Below, one piece after another: positions 7,626-15,928 of a stretch of 64,000 nt of DNA. The notes below the pieces were generated by a model. That model saw nothing but the letters and a program-made list of their open reading frames with translations, was not told the origin of the DNA and did no database searches. The position numbers and the translations under genes were made by a program. Source of the stretch: Candidatus Saccharimonadota bacterium. GTDB lineage: Bacteria > Patescibacteriota > Saccharimonadia > Saccharimonadales > UBA10212. The stretch's first letter is position 1. Each line of letters begins with the position of its first letter. The stretch covers positions 250,846 through 314,845 of the forward strand of contig JACOWW010000002.1 of assembly GCA_016176605.1 (NCBI GenBank), given 5' to 3'.

Positions 7626-8171
7626 TCATTGTTGGACTTCCTTAGCACTTTTTCCGCTCTTGCGGATAATGCGCTCTTCGACATATTTAATACCTTTACC
7701 TTTGTACGGTTCCGGTTTTTTAAGAGCCCGGATCTCGGCGGCCACTTGGCCCACTTGCTGCTTATCGATGCCGCCAACGGTGATAATGTTCTGCTCGACA
7801 GCGACAGTTATACCAGCCGGTACTTTATACACCACCTCATGGGAAAATCCAAGATTAAATTTCAAGTTAGAGCCAGCGAGGGCTGCTCGGTAACCAACGC
7901 CATTAATTTCTAACTTGCGCTCAAAGCCCTCGCTTACCCCCGTAACCATGTTATTGATCAAAGTGCGCATCAGGCCGTGACGGGCACGGTTAAAGCGTTC
8001 GTCGTTTTCGCGCTCAACAAACACTTGGTTATCTTTAGACGAAACCTTTAGGCCGGGCATGTTAAATTGGCTCAGCGAGCCTTTCGGCCCATTGACAATA
8101 ATATGGTCTTTATCGACAGCAATTGTCACACCGCTAGGCACGTCAATTGGCAATTTTCCTATCCGACTCAC
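7626..8171 (-). CDS. rplF: 50S ribosomal protein uL6
   Basis: This 181-residue uL6 lies near the factor-binding site of the 50S. It starts MSRIGKLPIDVPSGV and carries the conserved C-terminal block KKPEPYKGKGIKY. The start is GTG with AAGGAG 6-7 nt upstream, inside the recurrent GCGAGTGGAAGGAGCG leader. The 75-residue ORF overlapping its 3' end in another frame is a shadow. Confidence 0.96.
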   Translation of the reverse strand: MSRIGKLPIDVPSGVTIAVDKDHIIVNGPKGSLSQFNMPGLKVSSKDNQVFVERENDERFNRARHGLMRTLINNMVTGVSEGFERKLEINGVGYRAALAGSNLKFNLGFSHEVVYKVPAGITVAVEQNIITVGGIDKQQVGQVAAEIRALKKPEPYKGKGIKYVEERIIRKSGKSAKEVQQ

Positions 8172-8194
8172 AAAACGCTCCTTCCACTCGCGCC

Positions 8195-8328
8195 ATTAAC
8201 CATTAGCCATTTTCCATTTACCATACATTTACCATTAGCCTTTAACCATGGAGAACGGGTAACGGTCAACGGATAACGTATGGATAACGGTGAACGGTTA
8301 ATAGATAACGGGAATGACGTAGTCATGA
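8195..8328. repeat. Degenerate spacer repeat, ACCATT/AACGG type
   Basis: The rpsH-rplF gap starts after the rpsH stop with ATGAC-TAC-GTCAT. Next comes a run of ATAACGG and GTGAACGG words, then TTACCATT and AGCCATT words. ACCATT is roughly complementary to AATGGT/AACGGT, so the two halves could pair as a long imperfect hairpin. Confidence 0.7.
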
Positions 8329-8718
8329 CTAGTAGACCTCACAGATTAGCTCACCGCCTAATTTTTTGGCCTTGGCTGCTTCCCCGGTCATTACTCCTTG
8401 ACTAGTAGAAACAACTACCAAGCCGCGGCCGCGCTTTACCTTTGGCATGTCCTTAGCCTTCACATATTCCCGGCGGCCTGGACGACTAAGGCGTGTAATT
8501 TCAGTAATGTTAGCTGAAGACTCTTCGTCGTTAATGGTGATAATCAGAACCTTACGACCATTTTCGTCGCCAGTTTTGACCTCTTTTAAGAAACGATTCT
8601 GGGCCAAAATACGCGCTACATTTTCTTTGGCGCTAGAATGCGGCAACGATACCTCCGCCTTATTGACGGCAATGGCATTACGGATACGGCTCAGCATATC
8701 AGCTATTGGATCAGTCAT
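8329..8718 (-). CDS. rpsH: 30S ribosomal protein uS8
   Basis: uS8 binds the central domain of 16S rRNA. MTDPIADMLSRIRNA and the C-terminal GLVVVSTSQGVMTGEAAKAKKLGGELICEVY are diagnostic. The 129-residue length is normal. AGGAGG lies 5 nt before the ATG. Confidence 0.97.
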   Translation of the reverse strand: MTDPIADMLSRIRNAIAVNKAEVSLPHSSAKENVARILAQNRFLKEVKTGDENGRKVLIITINDEESSANITEITRLSRPGRREYVKAKDMPKVKRGRGLVVVSTSQGVMTGEAAKAKKLGGELICEVY

Positions 8719-8740
8719 AGACGCCTCCTGTCGGTCGCTC

Positions 8741-8813
8741 TAGCAACTAGAAAATAGCAATTAGGAAATAGGGGTTTTGCTAATTTCTGATTGCTAATTA
8801 CTAATTTCATTTT
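8741..8813. repeat. Degenerate spacer repeat, CTAG/AATTAG type
   Basis: The rpsN-rpsH gap shows AACTAGAAAATAGC and TTGCTAATTTCTGATTGC words. Unlike its relatives, the rpsN side lacks a complete mini-hairpin. Confidence 0.65.
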
Positions 8814-9083
8814 TTACCAGCTACTCTTAGTTACACCCGGAATTTCACCCCGGCTGGCGTGTTCACGAAAAGCAATGCGCGATAGGCCAAATTGGCGCAT
8901 ATAGCCCCTGGGGCGACCGGTTTCCGTGCAGCGGTTTTTCTGCCGTGAAGGACTGCTATTTTTAGGTAGCCTTGCCAGGCCTTCAAGATCGCCGGCAGCT
9001 TTAAGTTCGGCTCTTTTGATAGCGTACTTTTCAATCATCTTCTGACGTTTGGCGTCGCGCGCCAACATTGATTTCTTAGCCAC
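8814..9083 (-). CDS. rpsN: 30S ribosomal protein uS14, zinc-free form
   Basis: This 89-residue uS14 belongs to the long, zinc-free class: one Cys ([20 protein letters not shown]) and no CxxC pair. It binds the 30S head. The start is GTG with AAAGGAG 6 nt upstream, in the leader AGCGACTGAAAGGAGCG, which also precedes rpsC. Confidence 0.96.
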   Translation of the reverse strand: MAKKSMLARDAKRQKMIEKYAIKRAELKAAGDLEGLARLPKNSSPSRQKNRCTETGRPRGYMRQFGLSRIAFREHASRGEIPGVTKSSW

Positions 9084-9105
9084 TAGACGCTCCTTTCAGT
9101 CGCTC

Positions 9106-9183
9106 TAGAAACCAGAAAATAGGAACTAGAAAATAGTATTGCTAATTCCTGATTGCTAATTCCTGATTGCTTAATGCGTAGCA
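9106..9183. repeat. Degenerate spacer repeat, CTAG/AATTCCTGATTG type
   Basis: The rplE-rpsN gap is nearly identical to the rplR-rpsE gap (AACTAGAAAATAGTATTGCTAATTCC words). AATGC-TAC-GCATT overlaps the rplE stop. Confidence 0.7.
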
Positions 9184-9792
9184 TTATTGGTTCTCCTTTT
9201 CGAAGGGTACACCAAATTTCTCCAGTAGTGCCCGGGCGTGCTGCTGATTTTTAGCTTTAATCGCAAAGATTACCTGTAGGCCATGTGGTGAGGCTGTATC
9301 TTCGTAGGTCAGCTCTGGAAAAACCGACTGGTCAACCAAACCGATGGAGTAATTACCCTGCTTATCAAAAGCCTTTGATTTAACTCCATGAAAGTCGCGC
9401 AGACGGGGGAGCACCAGGTTGATGAACCGATCGGCAAACTCGTACATTCGGACGTCACGCAGGGTGACCTTGAGGCCAATCTTGCTCCCCTCGCGTAGCT
9501 TGAAACTGGCGATTGATTGTTTAGCAATTGTCTGCAAAGGTTTTTGGCCGCTAATTTTCAATAAAGTGTTCTCGGCGACTTCTAAAAGTCGTTTGTCATC
9601 TTTAGCGCGTCCCAACCCGACGTTTAAGACTATCTTTTCCAGTTTTGGTGCCTCGTGGGTATTGCTTAGCTTAAGCTCTTCTTTCAATTCCTTGGCCCAA
9701 CTGTGTAAATATTGACTCTTCAAACGAGGCATATAAGCCTGTTTTTCTGTTCTGCGTTCTTGGCTCTTTGTTCTCTGGAGTGACGTAGTCAT
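9184..9792 (-). CDS. rplE: 50S ribosomal protein uL5 with repeat-derived N-terminus
   Basis: uL5 binds 5S rRNA and P-site tRNA. KIVLNVGLGRAKDD, FINLVLPRLRDFHGV and the LEKFGVPFEKEN terminus are family hallmarks. The ATG overlaps the rplX stop (TAATG) and is preceded by GGAAGGAAG. The usual family start would be near MPRLKSQY, 21 residues in. The extra N-terminus (SLQRTKSQERRTEKQ) is encoded by AGAACAAAGAGC-type words, as if an intergenic repeat had been read into the gene. Confidence 0.94.
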   Translation of the reverse strand: MTTSLQRTKSQERRTEKQAYMPRLKSQYLHSWAKELKEELKLSNTHEAPKLEKIVLNVGLGRAKDDKRLLEVAENTLLKISGQKPLQTIAKQSIASFKLREGSKIGLKVTLRDVRMYEFADRFINLVLPRLRDFHGVKSKAFDKQGNYSIGLVDQSVFPELTYEDTASPHGLQVIFAIKAKNQQHARALLEKFGVPFEKENQ

Positions 9793-10157
9793 TATTTTAC
9801 TTCCTTCCCAGAAGTTTTCAAGACACGAACCTTCGAGCCGTCTTTGTTTAGTTTGTAGCCGATACGCGAGGGTTTTTGGGCTGAGCTGTCTAACAGACCG
9901 ACTTTGCTAACCCAGATCGGTTTGGTCAATTCAACAATGCCTCCCTGGGGTTTTATACGAGTTGGCTTCTGATGCTTTTTGACTATATTTATTCCCTCAA
10001 CAGTCACTTTATTGAGCGTAGGGTGGACCTGCAGAACTTTACCCGTGTGACCTTTGTATTTGCCGGAACGGACCATAACTGTGTCGCCCTTCCTCAAGCG
10101 AATTTTATAAATTCGCTTGGCTCTTTGCTGAGTGCTCATAGCTGTTAGCTTGTTCAT
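9792..10157 (-). CDS. rplX: 50S ribosomal protein uL24
   Basis: uL24 initiates 50S assembly. The KOW motif is [26 protein letters not shown]. The first ~15 residues ([14 protein letters not shown]) are encoded by AAGCTAACAGCTATGAGC words resembling spacer repeats, so the N-terminus may be repeat-derived. The start overlaps the rplN stop in an ATGA, and the 3' end overlaps the rplE start. Confidence 0.95.
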   Translation of the reverse strand: MNKLTAMSTQQRAKRIYKIRLRKGDTVMVRSGKYKGHTGKVLQVHPTLNKVTVEGINIVKKHQKPTRIKPQGGIVELTKPIWVSKVGLLDSSAQKPSRIGYKLNKDGSKVRVLKTSGKEVK

Positions 10158-10525
10158 AGTACCTCCGGCGCTAGTGAAATGATGCGGCTATAGCCTTTTT
10201 TGCGCAGTTCGCGCGGTACTGGGCCAAAAATACGGGTGCCGCGCGGCGTGCGGTTGTCTTCCGCCAAAACTACGGCAGCGTTGTCGTCAAATCTAATGGT
10301 CGAGCCATCTTTGCGCCTAATTGGATTACGGGTACGAACCACTACAGCCCTGACAAGGCTTTTACGCTTGACCGTTCCAGCTGGGTTAGCCGTTTTAACA
10401 CTGGCCACTATCATATCACCGACGCGGGCATAACGACGGCCGCTGCCGCCGAGCACGCGGATACAAAGCAGCTGGCGGGCTCCGCTGTTATCGCAGGCAA
10501 TCAGACGTGACTCTTGCTGAATCAT
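10154..10525 (-). CDS. rplN: 50S ribosomal protein uL14
   Basis: uL14 is at the 50S-30S interface. [28 protein letters not shown] and [28 protein letters not shown] are nearly universal signatures. The ATG at 10525 is preferred over TTG 10531, since AGAGG lies 6 nt upstream. The product is 123 residues. It overlaps rplX by 4 nt. Confidence 0.97.
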   Translation of the reverse strand: MIQQESRLIACDNSGARQLLCIRVLGGSGRRYARVGDMIVASVKTANPAGTVKRKSLVRAVVVRTRNPIRRKDGSTIRFDDNAAVVLAEDNRTPRGTRIFGPVPRELRKKGYSRIISLAPEVL

Positions 10526-10532
10526 AGACAAC

Positions 10533-10628
10533 CTCTGGTAGTAGTAGACAGTAGACAGTAATCAGTAGTCAGTCTATGGACTGGCAACTGGCAACTAGTT
10601 ACTGACGACTGACAAAGAGCGTGGTATT
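10533..10628. repeat. Degenerate spacer repeat, CAGTAGACAGTA type
   Basis: The rpsQ-rplN gap has a private word set: GTAGACAGTA, ATCAGTAGTCAGT, GGCAACTGGCAACT, GACGACTGAC. CAGT words and ACTG words lie in opposite halves and could pair. Confidence 0.65.
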
Positions 10629-10964
10629 TCATTTCTTCTTCTCCACCTTAGGCGTTTTTATTTGTTTAACCTGCTCTTCATCTTGGGGGATGTCGGCTGT
10701 AGCGTCCGCCTCCTCAAAACCGATATGAGCTTTTTCGATGATCCTATCCAATTCAAAACGTTTGCGGGCAGATAACGGGCGTGATTCGCGGATAACCACC
10801 AAATCACCTGTCTTGGCCTGGTTATCTTTATCATGAGCCATAAATTTTTCGTTAATCATGTACTGCTTCTTATAAATCGGGTGTGTTTTACGGGTAGCCA
10901 CAGTAATGACAATTGTCTTGTCGTTTTTGTCGCTAGAAACCCGGCCGGTCAATGTCCTGCTCAT
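10629..10964 (-). CDS. rpsQ: 30S ribosomal protein uS17
   Basis: uS17 is an OB-fold primary binder of 16S rRNA. MSRTLTGRVSSDKNDKTIVITV, DLVVIRESRPLSARKRFELDRII match the family. A ~30-residue C-terminal tail rich in Asp/Glu then Lys extends past the usual ~85 residues to 111. The Shine-Dalgarno is AAGGAG, 8 nt before ATG. Confidence 0.95.
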   Translation of the reverse strand: MSRTLTGRVSSDKNDKTIVITVATRKTHPIYKKQYMINEKFMAHDKDNQAKTGDLVVIRESRPLSARKRFELDRIIEKAHIGFEEADATADIPQDEEQVKQIKTPKVEKKK

Positions 10965-10984
10965 CGCTTTGCTCCTTCGCAGGC

Positions 10985-11067
10985 CACAGAAACTAGAAAA
11001 CAGGAATTAGGAACTAGCATTTCTATTATTTGCTTATTGCTACTTGCTAATTGCTTGATGCGCAGCA
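10985..11067. repeat. Degenerate spacer repeat, CTAG/TTGCTAATTGC type
   Basis: The rpmC-rpsQ gap matches the rplP-rpmC gap closely. The rpmC side carries AATGC-TGC-GCAT overlapping the stop codon. Confidence 0.7.
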
Positions 11068-11268
11068 TTAGATGGTCTCCTTGCTCAACTGCTCGCCTAG
11101 TACCGTCATCACCCGCGCCAAATCTTTGCGCTTGCTACGGATGGCCCGAACATTTGTGACTTCGCCGCTGTAAAGCCGGCGGCGCATCTGGGCAATTTCA
11201 TCACGCAGCTCAGTACTCTCACGAGTGAGGTCTTGGGTACTTTTTTTACGAATGTCAGCGATCTTCAC
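11068..11268 (-). CDS. rpmC: 50S ribosomal protein uL29
   Basis: This 66-residue two-helix protein sits at the exit tunnel rim (MKIADIRKKSTQDL, then VRAIRSKRKDLARVMTVL). The start is GTG, with AAGGAGG 6 nt upstream. It lies between rplP and rpsQ in S10-operon order. Confidence 0.95.
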   Translation of the reverse strand: MKIADIRKKSTQDLTRESTELRDEIAQMRRRLYSGEVTNVRAIRSKRKDLARVMTVLGEQLSKETI

Positions 11269-11290
11269 AGTTCGCCTCCTTGTGTCGGCT

Positions 11291-11371
11291 CAGAAACTAG
11301 AAAACAGGAATTAGGAACTAGTATTTCTACTATTTGCTGATTGCTATTTGCTAATTGCTTGATGCGAAGCA
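11291..11371. repeat. Degenerate spacer repeat, CTAG/TTGCTAATTGC type
   Basis: The rplP-rpmC gap is a near-duplicate of the rpmC-rpsQ gap (AACTAGAAAACAGGAATTAGG shared), with AATGC-TTC-GCAT at the rplP stop. Confidence 0.7.
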
Positions 11372-11788
11372 TTAGAGTTCCTCCTTGACGTAAAACAAGG
11401 TTTTTACGGGCAGTTTGTGGCCGGCCAGGCGCATAGCTTCGCGGGCAGTCTCTTCCGCTACACCGTCCATTTCGAACATGATTGTACCGGGTTTAACTTT
11501 AGCTACGAAGAACTCAGGGTTACCTTTACCGCTGCCCATTTTTGCCCCTAACGGCTTTTGGCTGACAGGAATGTGCGGAAAGATGCGGATCCAGATTTGA
11601 CCGCCACGTTTGACATAGCGGGTCATTGCTTGGCGGGCGGCTTCAATCTGGCGGCTGCTGATGCGGCCGGTTTCTTGACTAACAAGGCCATAGCGGCCAT
11701 AAGCCAGCTCGTTGAGACTGGTAGCACTACCGCCGTGGATCTTTCCCTTGCGGACTTTTCGGTACTTGGTGCGTGAGGGCATCAACAT
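11372..11788 (-). CDS. rplP: 50S ribosomal protein uL16
   Basis: uL16 organises the peptidyl-transferase region and tRNA A/P sites. [29 protein letters not shown] and [15 protein letters not shown] are diagnostic. The first ATG at 11788 has AGAGG 6 nt upstream. A second ATG two codons in is the commonest family start and cannot be excluded. Confidence 0.97.
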   Translation of the reverse strand: MLMPSRTKYRKVRKGKIHGGSATSLNELAYGRYGLVSQETGRISSRQIEAARQAMTRYVKRGGQIWIRIFPHIPVSQKPLGAKMGSGKGNPEFFVAKVKPGTIMFEMDGVAEETAREAMRLAGHKLPVKTLFYVKEEL

Positions 11789-11799
11789 GCTTTACCTCT

Positions 11800-12008
11800 G
11801 GTAAAGCCATTAACCATTAGCCATTTACCATTTACCCCGACACTAAATCTTGAAGCTCCATAATCTGATTGCAGACTACTGCGCTCAGGATTTAGTGCGG
11901 GGCAGGCCATACATTTACCATTAACCATTAACCATTGATCACGGATAACGGTTAACGAATAACGCACGGTGAAAGGTGAACGGTGAACGGTGAACGGAAA
12001 TGACGTAG
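11800..12008. repeat. Degenerate spacer repeat, ACCATT/AACGG type, carrying a nested 68-bp hairpin
   Basis: The rpsC-rplP gap is ~210 nt. The rpsC stop lies within ATGAC-TAC-GTCAT, followed by GTGAACGG/ATAACGG words and then ACCATT words. The 68-bp hairpin listed next interrupts the ACCATT run, as an insertion would. Confidence 0.7.
11835..11902. repeat. 68-bp hairpin repeat, copy 1
   Basis: The outer arms are CCCC-GACACTAAATC and GATTTAGTG-CGGGG. The interior contains AATC-T-GATT and CTGAGCG/CGCTCAG-type elements. Other copies lie at 47096, 51632 and (inverted) 37325. Flanking GGCAGGCCATACATTTACC is shared with the 47-kb copy. Confidence 0.85.
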
Positions 12009-12641
12009 TCATGTTGTTTCTCCCCTGTAAACCCAGACTTTAACACCTATAATACCGGCGCCGGGATACTGGGCGCGGGCACTAGCAAAATCAATGTCGG
12101 CCCGAATGGTATGAAGCGGTACGCTGCCTTGAACTTCTTTTTCGCGTCTAGACATTTCATTACCGCCCAAGCGTCCGGCCAATTCAATGCGTACACCCTT
12201 GGCTCCAGCGCGCATAGTGGTACCGGCGGCTGATTTCATGGCCCGGCGAAAGGCTATACGGCGCTCCAGTTGATGTGCAATATTTTCAGCTACTAGCTTA
12301 GCTTGTAATTCCGGCCGCTTGATTTCTTCGATGTTAACACGGACTGGAACCCCGTAAAGCTTCTCGATCTGATCCTTCAGCTCGCTGGCGCCTGTGCCGC
12401 CGCGGCCGATGACCACGCCAGCCTTTGCAGTCTGTACAGTAACAGTCACCAAGTTCGGCGAACGTTCGATATCCACTTTGGAGACGGCCGCGCGTGAACC
12501 AAGCTTATCGATAATCAAGCGGCGCGCTGCCAAGTCTTGTTTAAGGTAGTTGGCATATTCCTTCTTGTTGGCGAACCATTTACTGCGCCAATCCTTGTTG
12601 ACCTGGAGCCGCATACTTATCGGATTAATCTTCTGACCCAT
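12009..12641 (-). CDS. rpsC: 30S ribosomal protein uS3
   Basis: uS3 is at the mRNA entry channel. MGQKINPISMRL, the KH domain (VVIGRGGTGASELKDQIEKLYG) and the C-terminal domain (RAGAKGVRIELAGRLGGNEMSR) are complete. At 210 residues it has no long tail. The Shine-Dalgarno is AAAGGAG, 7 nt before ATG. Confidence 0.97.
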   Translation of the reverse strand: MGQKINPISMRLQVNKDWRSKWFANKKEYANYLKQDLAARRLIIDKLGSRAAVSKVDIERSPNLVTVTVQTAKAGVVIGRGGTGASELKDQIEKLYGVPVRVNIEEIKRPELQAKLVAENIAHQLERRIAFRRAMKSAAGTTMRAGAKGVRIELAGRLGGNEMSRREKEVQGSVPLHTIRADIDFASARAQYPGAGIIGVKVWVYRGETT

Positions 12642-12660
12642 TACACGCTCCTTTCAGTCG

Positions 12661-12756
12661 CTTCAGCTGACAGGTTGTAGGTGACAGGTGACAGTTCGAA
12701 CAGAGCTACTGTAACCCGTAACCTGTAACCAGTAACCTGGTATGGCGTTGAGTAAA
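12661..12756. repeat. Degenerate spacer repeat, GTAACCTGTAACC type
   Basis: The rplV-rpsC gap is a run of GGTGACAGGTGACAG and GTAACCTGTAACCAGTAACC. GGTGACAG and CTGTAACC are near-complements, so this gap could also fold. Confidence 0.65.
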
Positions 12757-13146
12757 TCATTCTTTAATCTCCGAAGGCTCTTTTTTTGTGACAGGCTTCT
12801 TCTTCAATTCGCGTTGCTGGCCGTCAACTAGTACTCTTATTTGGCTAGTACTGCGGGCAAAACGCAGCGCTCGGCCACGAGCAGCTGCCCGGTAACGACG
12901 GTAGCGGATACCAGGCGTCACACTGATTTCCGATATAAACAGGCTGTCAGGCTTATAGTTATGGTTGTGCTCGGCGTTGGCACCAGCACTGACAACGGCT
13001 TTTTTAACAGCAGCGGCAGCCCTTCGAGGCGTGTGATCAAGAATAACTACGGCGTCGGCTAGGCTGCGGCCGCGTACTAAAGCCGCGACTACGCCAACCT
13101 TACGTGGGCTCATTCTGACACCTTTATAGACTGCCTGGACTGCCAT
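12757..13146 (-). CDS. rplV: 50S ribosomal protein uL22
   Basis: uL22 lines the exit tunnel. The N-terminal globular part (VRMSPRKVGVVAALVRGRSLADA) and the C-terminal beta hairpin (TPGIRYRRYRAAARGRALRFARSTSQIRVLV) are present, with a short Lys-rich tail. The Shine-Dalgarno is AGAGG, 9 nt from ATG. Confidence 0.96.
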   Translation of the reverse strand: MAVQAVYKGVRMSPRKVGVVAALVRGRSLADAVVILDHTPRRAAAAVKKAVVSAGANAEHNHNYKPDSLFISEISVTPGIRYRRYRAAARGRALRFARSTSQIRVLVDGQQRELKKKPVTKKEPSEIKE

Positions 13147-13159
13147 CAGATTTTTCCTC

Positions 13160-13248
13160 TGGAAAAATCAGTGATCAGTGAACGGTGAACAGTAAAAAGT
13201 TCTAAATTAGCTGAACCCTGAACTCTGAATCCTGACCGCTTAAAAATG
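13160..13248. repeat. Degenerate spacer repeat, GAACGGTGAACAG/CTGAACCCTGAA type
   Basis: The rpsS-rplV gap has TCAGTGATCAGTGAACGG words and CCTGAACTCTGAATCC words. It is headed at the rpsS stop by a hairpin of the AAAAATG/CATTTTT type. Confidence 0.65.
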
Positions 13249-13539
13249 CTACACATTTTTGGTCTCCTCCTGGCTTTTAGCCAGCTTGCCACCATGACCA
13301 CGGAACTTACGGGTTGGGGAGAATTCACCTAGCTTATGGCCAACCATATTTTCAGTAATAAACACCGGCACATGGACTTTACCGTTGTGTACAGCAATAG
13401 TGCGGCCGACAAATTCTGGCGCAATGGTACAAGCCCGCGCCCAGGTCTTAATAACGGTGCGGTCTTCCGGACCCAGCGCGGCAACTTTTTTAGCCAGCTT
13501 GGGATCCACAAACGGCCCCTTCTTCAACGACCTACTCAT
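13249..13539 (-). CDS. rpsS: 30S ribosomal protein uS19
   Basis: uS19 sits in the 30S head next to uS13. [41 protein letters not shown] are diagnostic. The ATG lies inside the end of the preceding unknown gene (8-nt overlap), so its translation is probably coupled to that gene. Confidence 0.97.
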   Translation of the reverse strand: MSRSLKKGPFVDPKLAKKVAALGPEDRTVIKTWARACTIAPEFVGRTIAVHNGKVHVPVFITENMVGHKLGEFSPTRKFRGHGGKLAKSQEETKNV

Positions 13540-13825
13540 TAGCTACTCCTACTGGCTTTTGCTCAACTCCTTCTGGCAAAATAGTGGCAGCTAAACTCAT
13601 TGCAAAATCCGCGCTATTTAAATTAACATCGCCATACATGCCACCTGGATGGTCAGTTCTCAATCTGTCAATTTCATCAGCCACAGCTCTTAAGGCGATA
13701 GCAGTGTCACTTAAATCTAGGCCTAGTCGCTCGGCTTTTTTCCTAAGTTGAAATATCCCCCATAGAGTACCACCGTGCACATCATCAGGATCTCCATCCC
13801 AAACTTTAAACTTTATTTCATTCAT
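13532..13825 (-). CDS. Unknown small acidic protein inserted between rplB and rpsS (x97)
   Basis: This 97-residue protein is not recognised. It starts [16 protein letters not shown] helix-rich middle follows ([29 protein letters not shown]) and then a Gly-rich turn. It has a clear Shine-Dalgarno (GGAG, 7 nt before ATG), and its last codons overlap the rpsS start by 8 nt. Both facts argue for real translation. rplB and rpsS are normally adjacent, so this is an insertion into the S10 operon. A role tied to uS19 supply is possible but unproven. Confidence 0.75.
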   Translation of the reverse strand: MNEIKFKVWDGDPDDVHGGTLWGIFQLRKKAERLGLDLSDTAIALRAVADEIDRLRTDHPGGMYGDVNLNSADFAMSLAATILPEGVEQKPVGVANE

Positions 13826-13839
13826 TGGACTACTCCATT

Positions 13840-13911
13840 GGTAAATGTTAATTGATCATTAATTGTGAATTGATAATTGAAAATTGATAATTGGAGCGAT
13901 TTCATCGCGAC
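13840..13911. repeat. Degenerate spacer repeat, TTGATAATTGAAAATTGA type
   Basis: The rplB-x97 gap has tandem GAATTGATAATTGAAAATTG words. Right after the rplB stop the minus strand carries GCGAT-GAA-ATCGC-TCC, a mini-hairpin. Confidence 0.65.
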
Positions 13912-14748
13912 CTATCTCCTCTTGCCTTGATGTCGGCTTCTGACAATAAATTTATTAGTCGTCTTGCGGCGGCGGGTTTTATAGCCTAAAGTCTTTTGCC
14001 CCCAAGGCGTTGTTGGCGGGCGGGCCATTTTATGTCTACCGCCATCTCCACCGCCGTGCGGGTGGTCGGCAGCAGCCATTACCACACCGCGCACAGTCGG
14101 GCGGATACCCATGTGGCGTTTACGGCCGGCTTTACCTATCTGGACGTTCTGATGCTGTTCATTGCCAATAGGCCCAATTGAGGCCATACAGTCAATGCTG
14201 ACCATGCGAACCTCGCCGCTTGGCAGACGAACCTGGGCCCACGGCTCTTCTTTGGCGACCAGTTGGGCACTGGTACCAGCTGTTCTGGCTAGCTGGGCGC
14301 CTTTGCCGGGCTGCAGCTCAACCCCGTGGATAACCGTGCCGCTAGGTATATTCTTCAAAGGTAAGCGATTACCGCGCTCAATGGCCGTCTCTTCTTCAAC
14401 TACTAGTTTCTTCCCCGGCTTCATGCCTTTGGCGGCTAGGATGTAATGGTACCTACCGTCTTGGTCTTTAATCCGCGCAATACGGGCGCTACGGTTGGGG
14501 TCGTACTCAATCTGTTCAACAACGGCAGAGGTGCCTGGCTTTAATTTGAAATTAAGCAGACGGTAATAACGGTGCGCTCCGCCGCCGCGGTGGCGAGTGG
14601 TGATGCGGCCTTGATTATTGCGACCAACCGCGCCCTTTTTAATCTCGATCAAGCCCTTCAACGGCTTTTTAGCGGTAACAGCGTCAAAGTCCTGTGTGCT
14701 CATGCCGCGCCGGGCCGGAGTGGTTGGATTGTATGCTTTAACAGGCAT
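13912..14748 (-). CDS. rplB: 50S ribosomal protein uL2
   Basis: uL2 is essential for subunit joining and peptidyl transfer. The 278-residue protein contains the OB/SH3 RNA-binding body and the conserved C-terminal loop ADHPHGGGDGG with the key His. The Shine-Dalgarno GGAG lies in the leader AGCTGAAAGGAGCT, which is self-complementary at AGCT. Confidence 0.98.
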   Translation of the reverse strand: MPVKAYNPTTPARRGMSTQDFDAVTAKKPLKGLIEIKKGAVGRNNQGRITTRHRGGGAHRYYRLLNFKLKPGTSAVVEQIEYDPNRSARIARIKDQDGRYHYILAAKGMKPGKKLVVEEETAIERGNRLPLKNIPSGTVIHGVELQPGKGAQLARTAGTSAQLVAKEEPWAQVRLPSGEVRMVSIDCMASIGPIGNEQHQNVQIGKAGRKRHMGIRPTVRGVVMAAADHPHGGGDGGRHKMARPPTTPWGQKTLGYKTRRRKTTNKFIVRSRHQGKRR

Positions 14749-14764
14749 TATAAGCTCCTTTCAG

Positions 14765-14833
14765 CTGCAGGAATTAGAAAATAGGAACTAGGAACTAGTA
14801 TTTTTGCTAACTTCTGATTGCTAATTACTAATT
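14765..14833. repeat. Degenerate spacer repeat, CTAG/AATTAG type
   Basis: The rplW-rplB gap carries GAATTAGAAAATAGG, GGAACTAG and CTGATTGCTAATTAC words, much like the rpsN-rpsH gap. No full mini-hairpin is seen at the rplW stop. Confidence 0.65.
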
Positions 14834-15157
14834 TCATTTTTTCGCCCCCTCTTTATCTTCTACAGATGAAAAAATGGGGATTTTATCGCCTTCCTTCAAG
14901 GTTACATATGCTTTGCGAACACCGGCTCGCCGGCCAGCGATATTGCGACCGCGCTTCTTATAAGCCCGCAGCGGTTTTGGGGCAGTATTAGCAATTTTCA
15001 CAGAAGCTACACCAACCTCGTACTGGCTGGCCACAGCATTAGCCACTGTGTGACGGTTGGCACTTACCGGAACGTCAAAGACGTAAGTATTGTCTTTTTC
15101 GCTCAAGGCAAAGGCCTTTTCCGACAGACGAGGTTTAAGAGTTAAACTTTTACTCAT
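14834..15157 (-). CDS. rplW: 50S ribosomal protein uL23
   Basis: uL23 forms the chaperone and SRP docking site at the tunnel exit. LKPRLSEKAFALSEKDNTYVFDV and ANTAPKPLRAYKKRGRNIAGRRAGVRKAYVTL match the family. The start overlaps the rplD stop (TAATG). Confidence 0.96.
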   Translation of the reverse strand: MSKSLTLKPRLSEKAFALSEKDNTYVFDVPVSANRHTVANAVASQYEVGVASVKIANTAPKPLRAYKKRGRNIAGRRAGVRKAYVTLKEGDKIPIFSSVEDKEGAKK

Positions 15158-15822
15158 TATTTATCTCCCTTGTCTCTCGTAGCTTTATTTGAGGGGGATA
15201 GCCACTCATGGACGATGTCTAGCGCCTTTTTGCTAATAACAATATGGTCGGCATTTAACACCTCATAAACGCTTAAGTACTTAGCGCTTATAGCTTTTAC
15301 GTTCCCTAAATTGCCAGTAGCACGCTTGACTAAATCATCTTTTTCGCTAACAACAAGCAAAACACTACCCGTCGTGCCAATCTTATTCAGAAAAGCAATC
15401 GTGGGTTTGACTTTTCCCTCAGGGCAGGCAAAAGTTTCAATGACAATAACCTTGTCGTCATCTGCAGCCAAGCTCAAAGCTTGGCGGACAGCCAAACGCT
15501 TAGCTTGGGTACTAATTTTACGAGTGTAATTTTCGTTGCCGGTCGGGCCAAAAGCCACGCCGCCGCCGGTCCAGATCGGGTTGCGGGATGAGCCGAAGCG
15601 GGCCCGCCCGGTGCCTTTCTGGCGCCATGGTTTACGGCCGCCGCCGCGGACTTCACCGCGTTTCTTGGTCTTGGCAAAATTACCACGAGCGTTAGCTAAA
15701 TAGGCCAAGTACGCGTCTTTGAGCAATTGGTGGTTCACGGTCTTCACGCCAAAGACAGCCTTGTCCAACTTGGCTGGTGTAGAAGCCTTAGAACCACTCT
15801 TGGTATAGGTTGCAACAGCCAT
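15157..15822 (-). CDS. rplD: 50S ribosomal protein uL4
   Basis: uL4 reaches into the exit tunnel and in many bacteria represses its own operon. The tunnel loop ([30 protein letters not shown]) is complete. The ATG at 15822 is preferred over GTG 15825, because GGAGG lies 6 nt upstream within a perfect hairpin. The product is 221 residues. Confidence 0.96.
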   Translation of the reverse strand: MAVATYTKSGSKASTPAKLDKAVFGVKTVNHQLLKDAYLAYLANARGNFAKTKKRGEVRGGGRKPWRQKGTGRARFGSSRNPIWTGGGVAFGPTGNENYTRKISTQAKRLAVRQALSLAADDDKVIVIETFACPEGKVKPTIAFLNKIGTTGSVLLVVSEKDDLVKRATGNLGNVKAISAKYLSVYEVLNADHIVISKKALDIVHEWLSPSNKATRDKGDK

Positions 15823-15827
15823 CACAC

Positions 15828-15842
15828 GCCTCCTTCGGAGGC
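15828..15842 (-). promoter_or_regulatory. Shine-Dalgarno hairpin of rplD
   Basis: GCCTCC-GAA-GGAGGC is a 6-bp GC-rich stem, with the GGAGG fully paired in its 3' arm. Unlike the rplQ type, this form would hide the Shine-Dalgarno, so it could act as a switch. The same 15 nt precede the GT4 gene at 22.6 kb. Confidence 0.7.
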
Positions 15843-15928
15843 AATTTTCAATTTACAATTTTCAATTTTCAAAGTTTCTTCATTGATAATTGAATATTGG
15901 TCATTGATTGATAATTGAAAAAGGCATC
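15843..15928. repeat. Degenerate spacer repeat, CAATTTTCAATTTACAATT type
   Basis: The rplC-rplD gap carries CAATTTTC words on one side and GATAATTGAA words on the other; the two sets are complementary. Confidence 0.65.

Noticed and set aside
7550-7777. 75-residue ORF overlapping rplF
   Set aside because: Shadow of rplF and its spacer in another frame.
11782-12012. 76-residue ORF (also 2595-2777 and 51528-51731)
   Set aside because: All three translate spacer repeats or the hairpin elements; shared peptides reflect shared DNA repeats, not protein homology.
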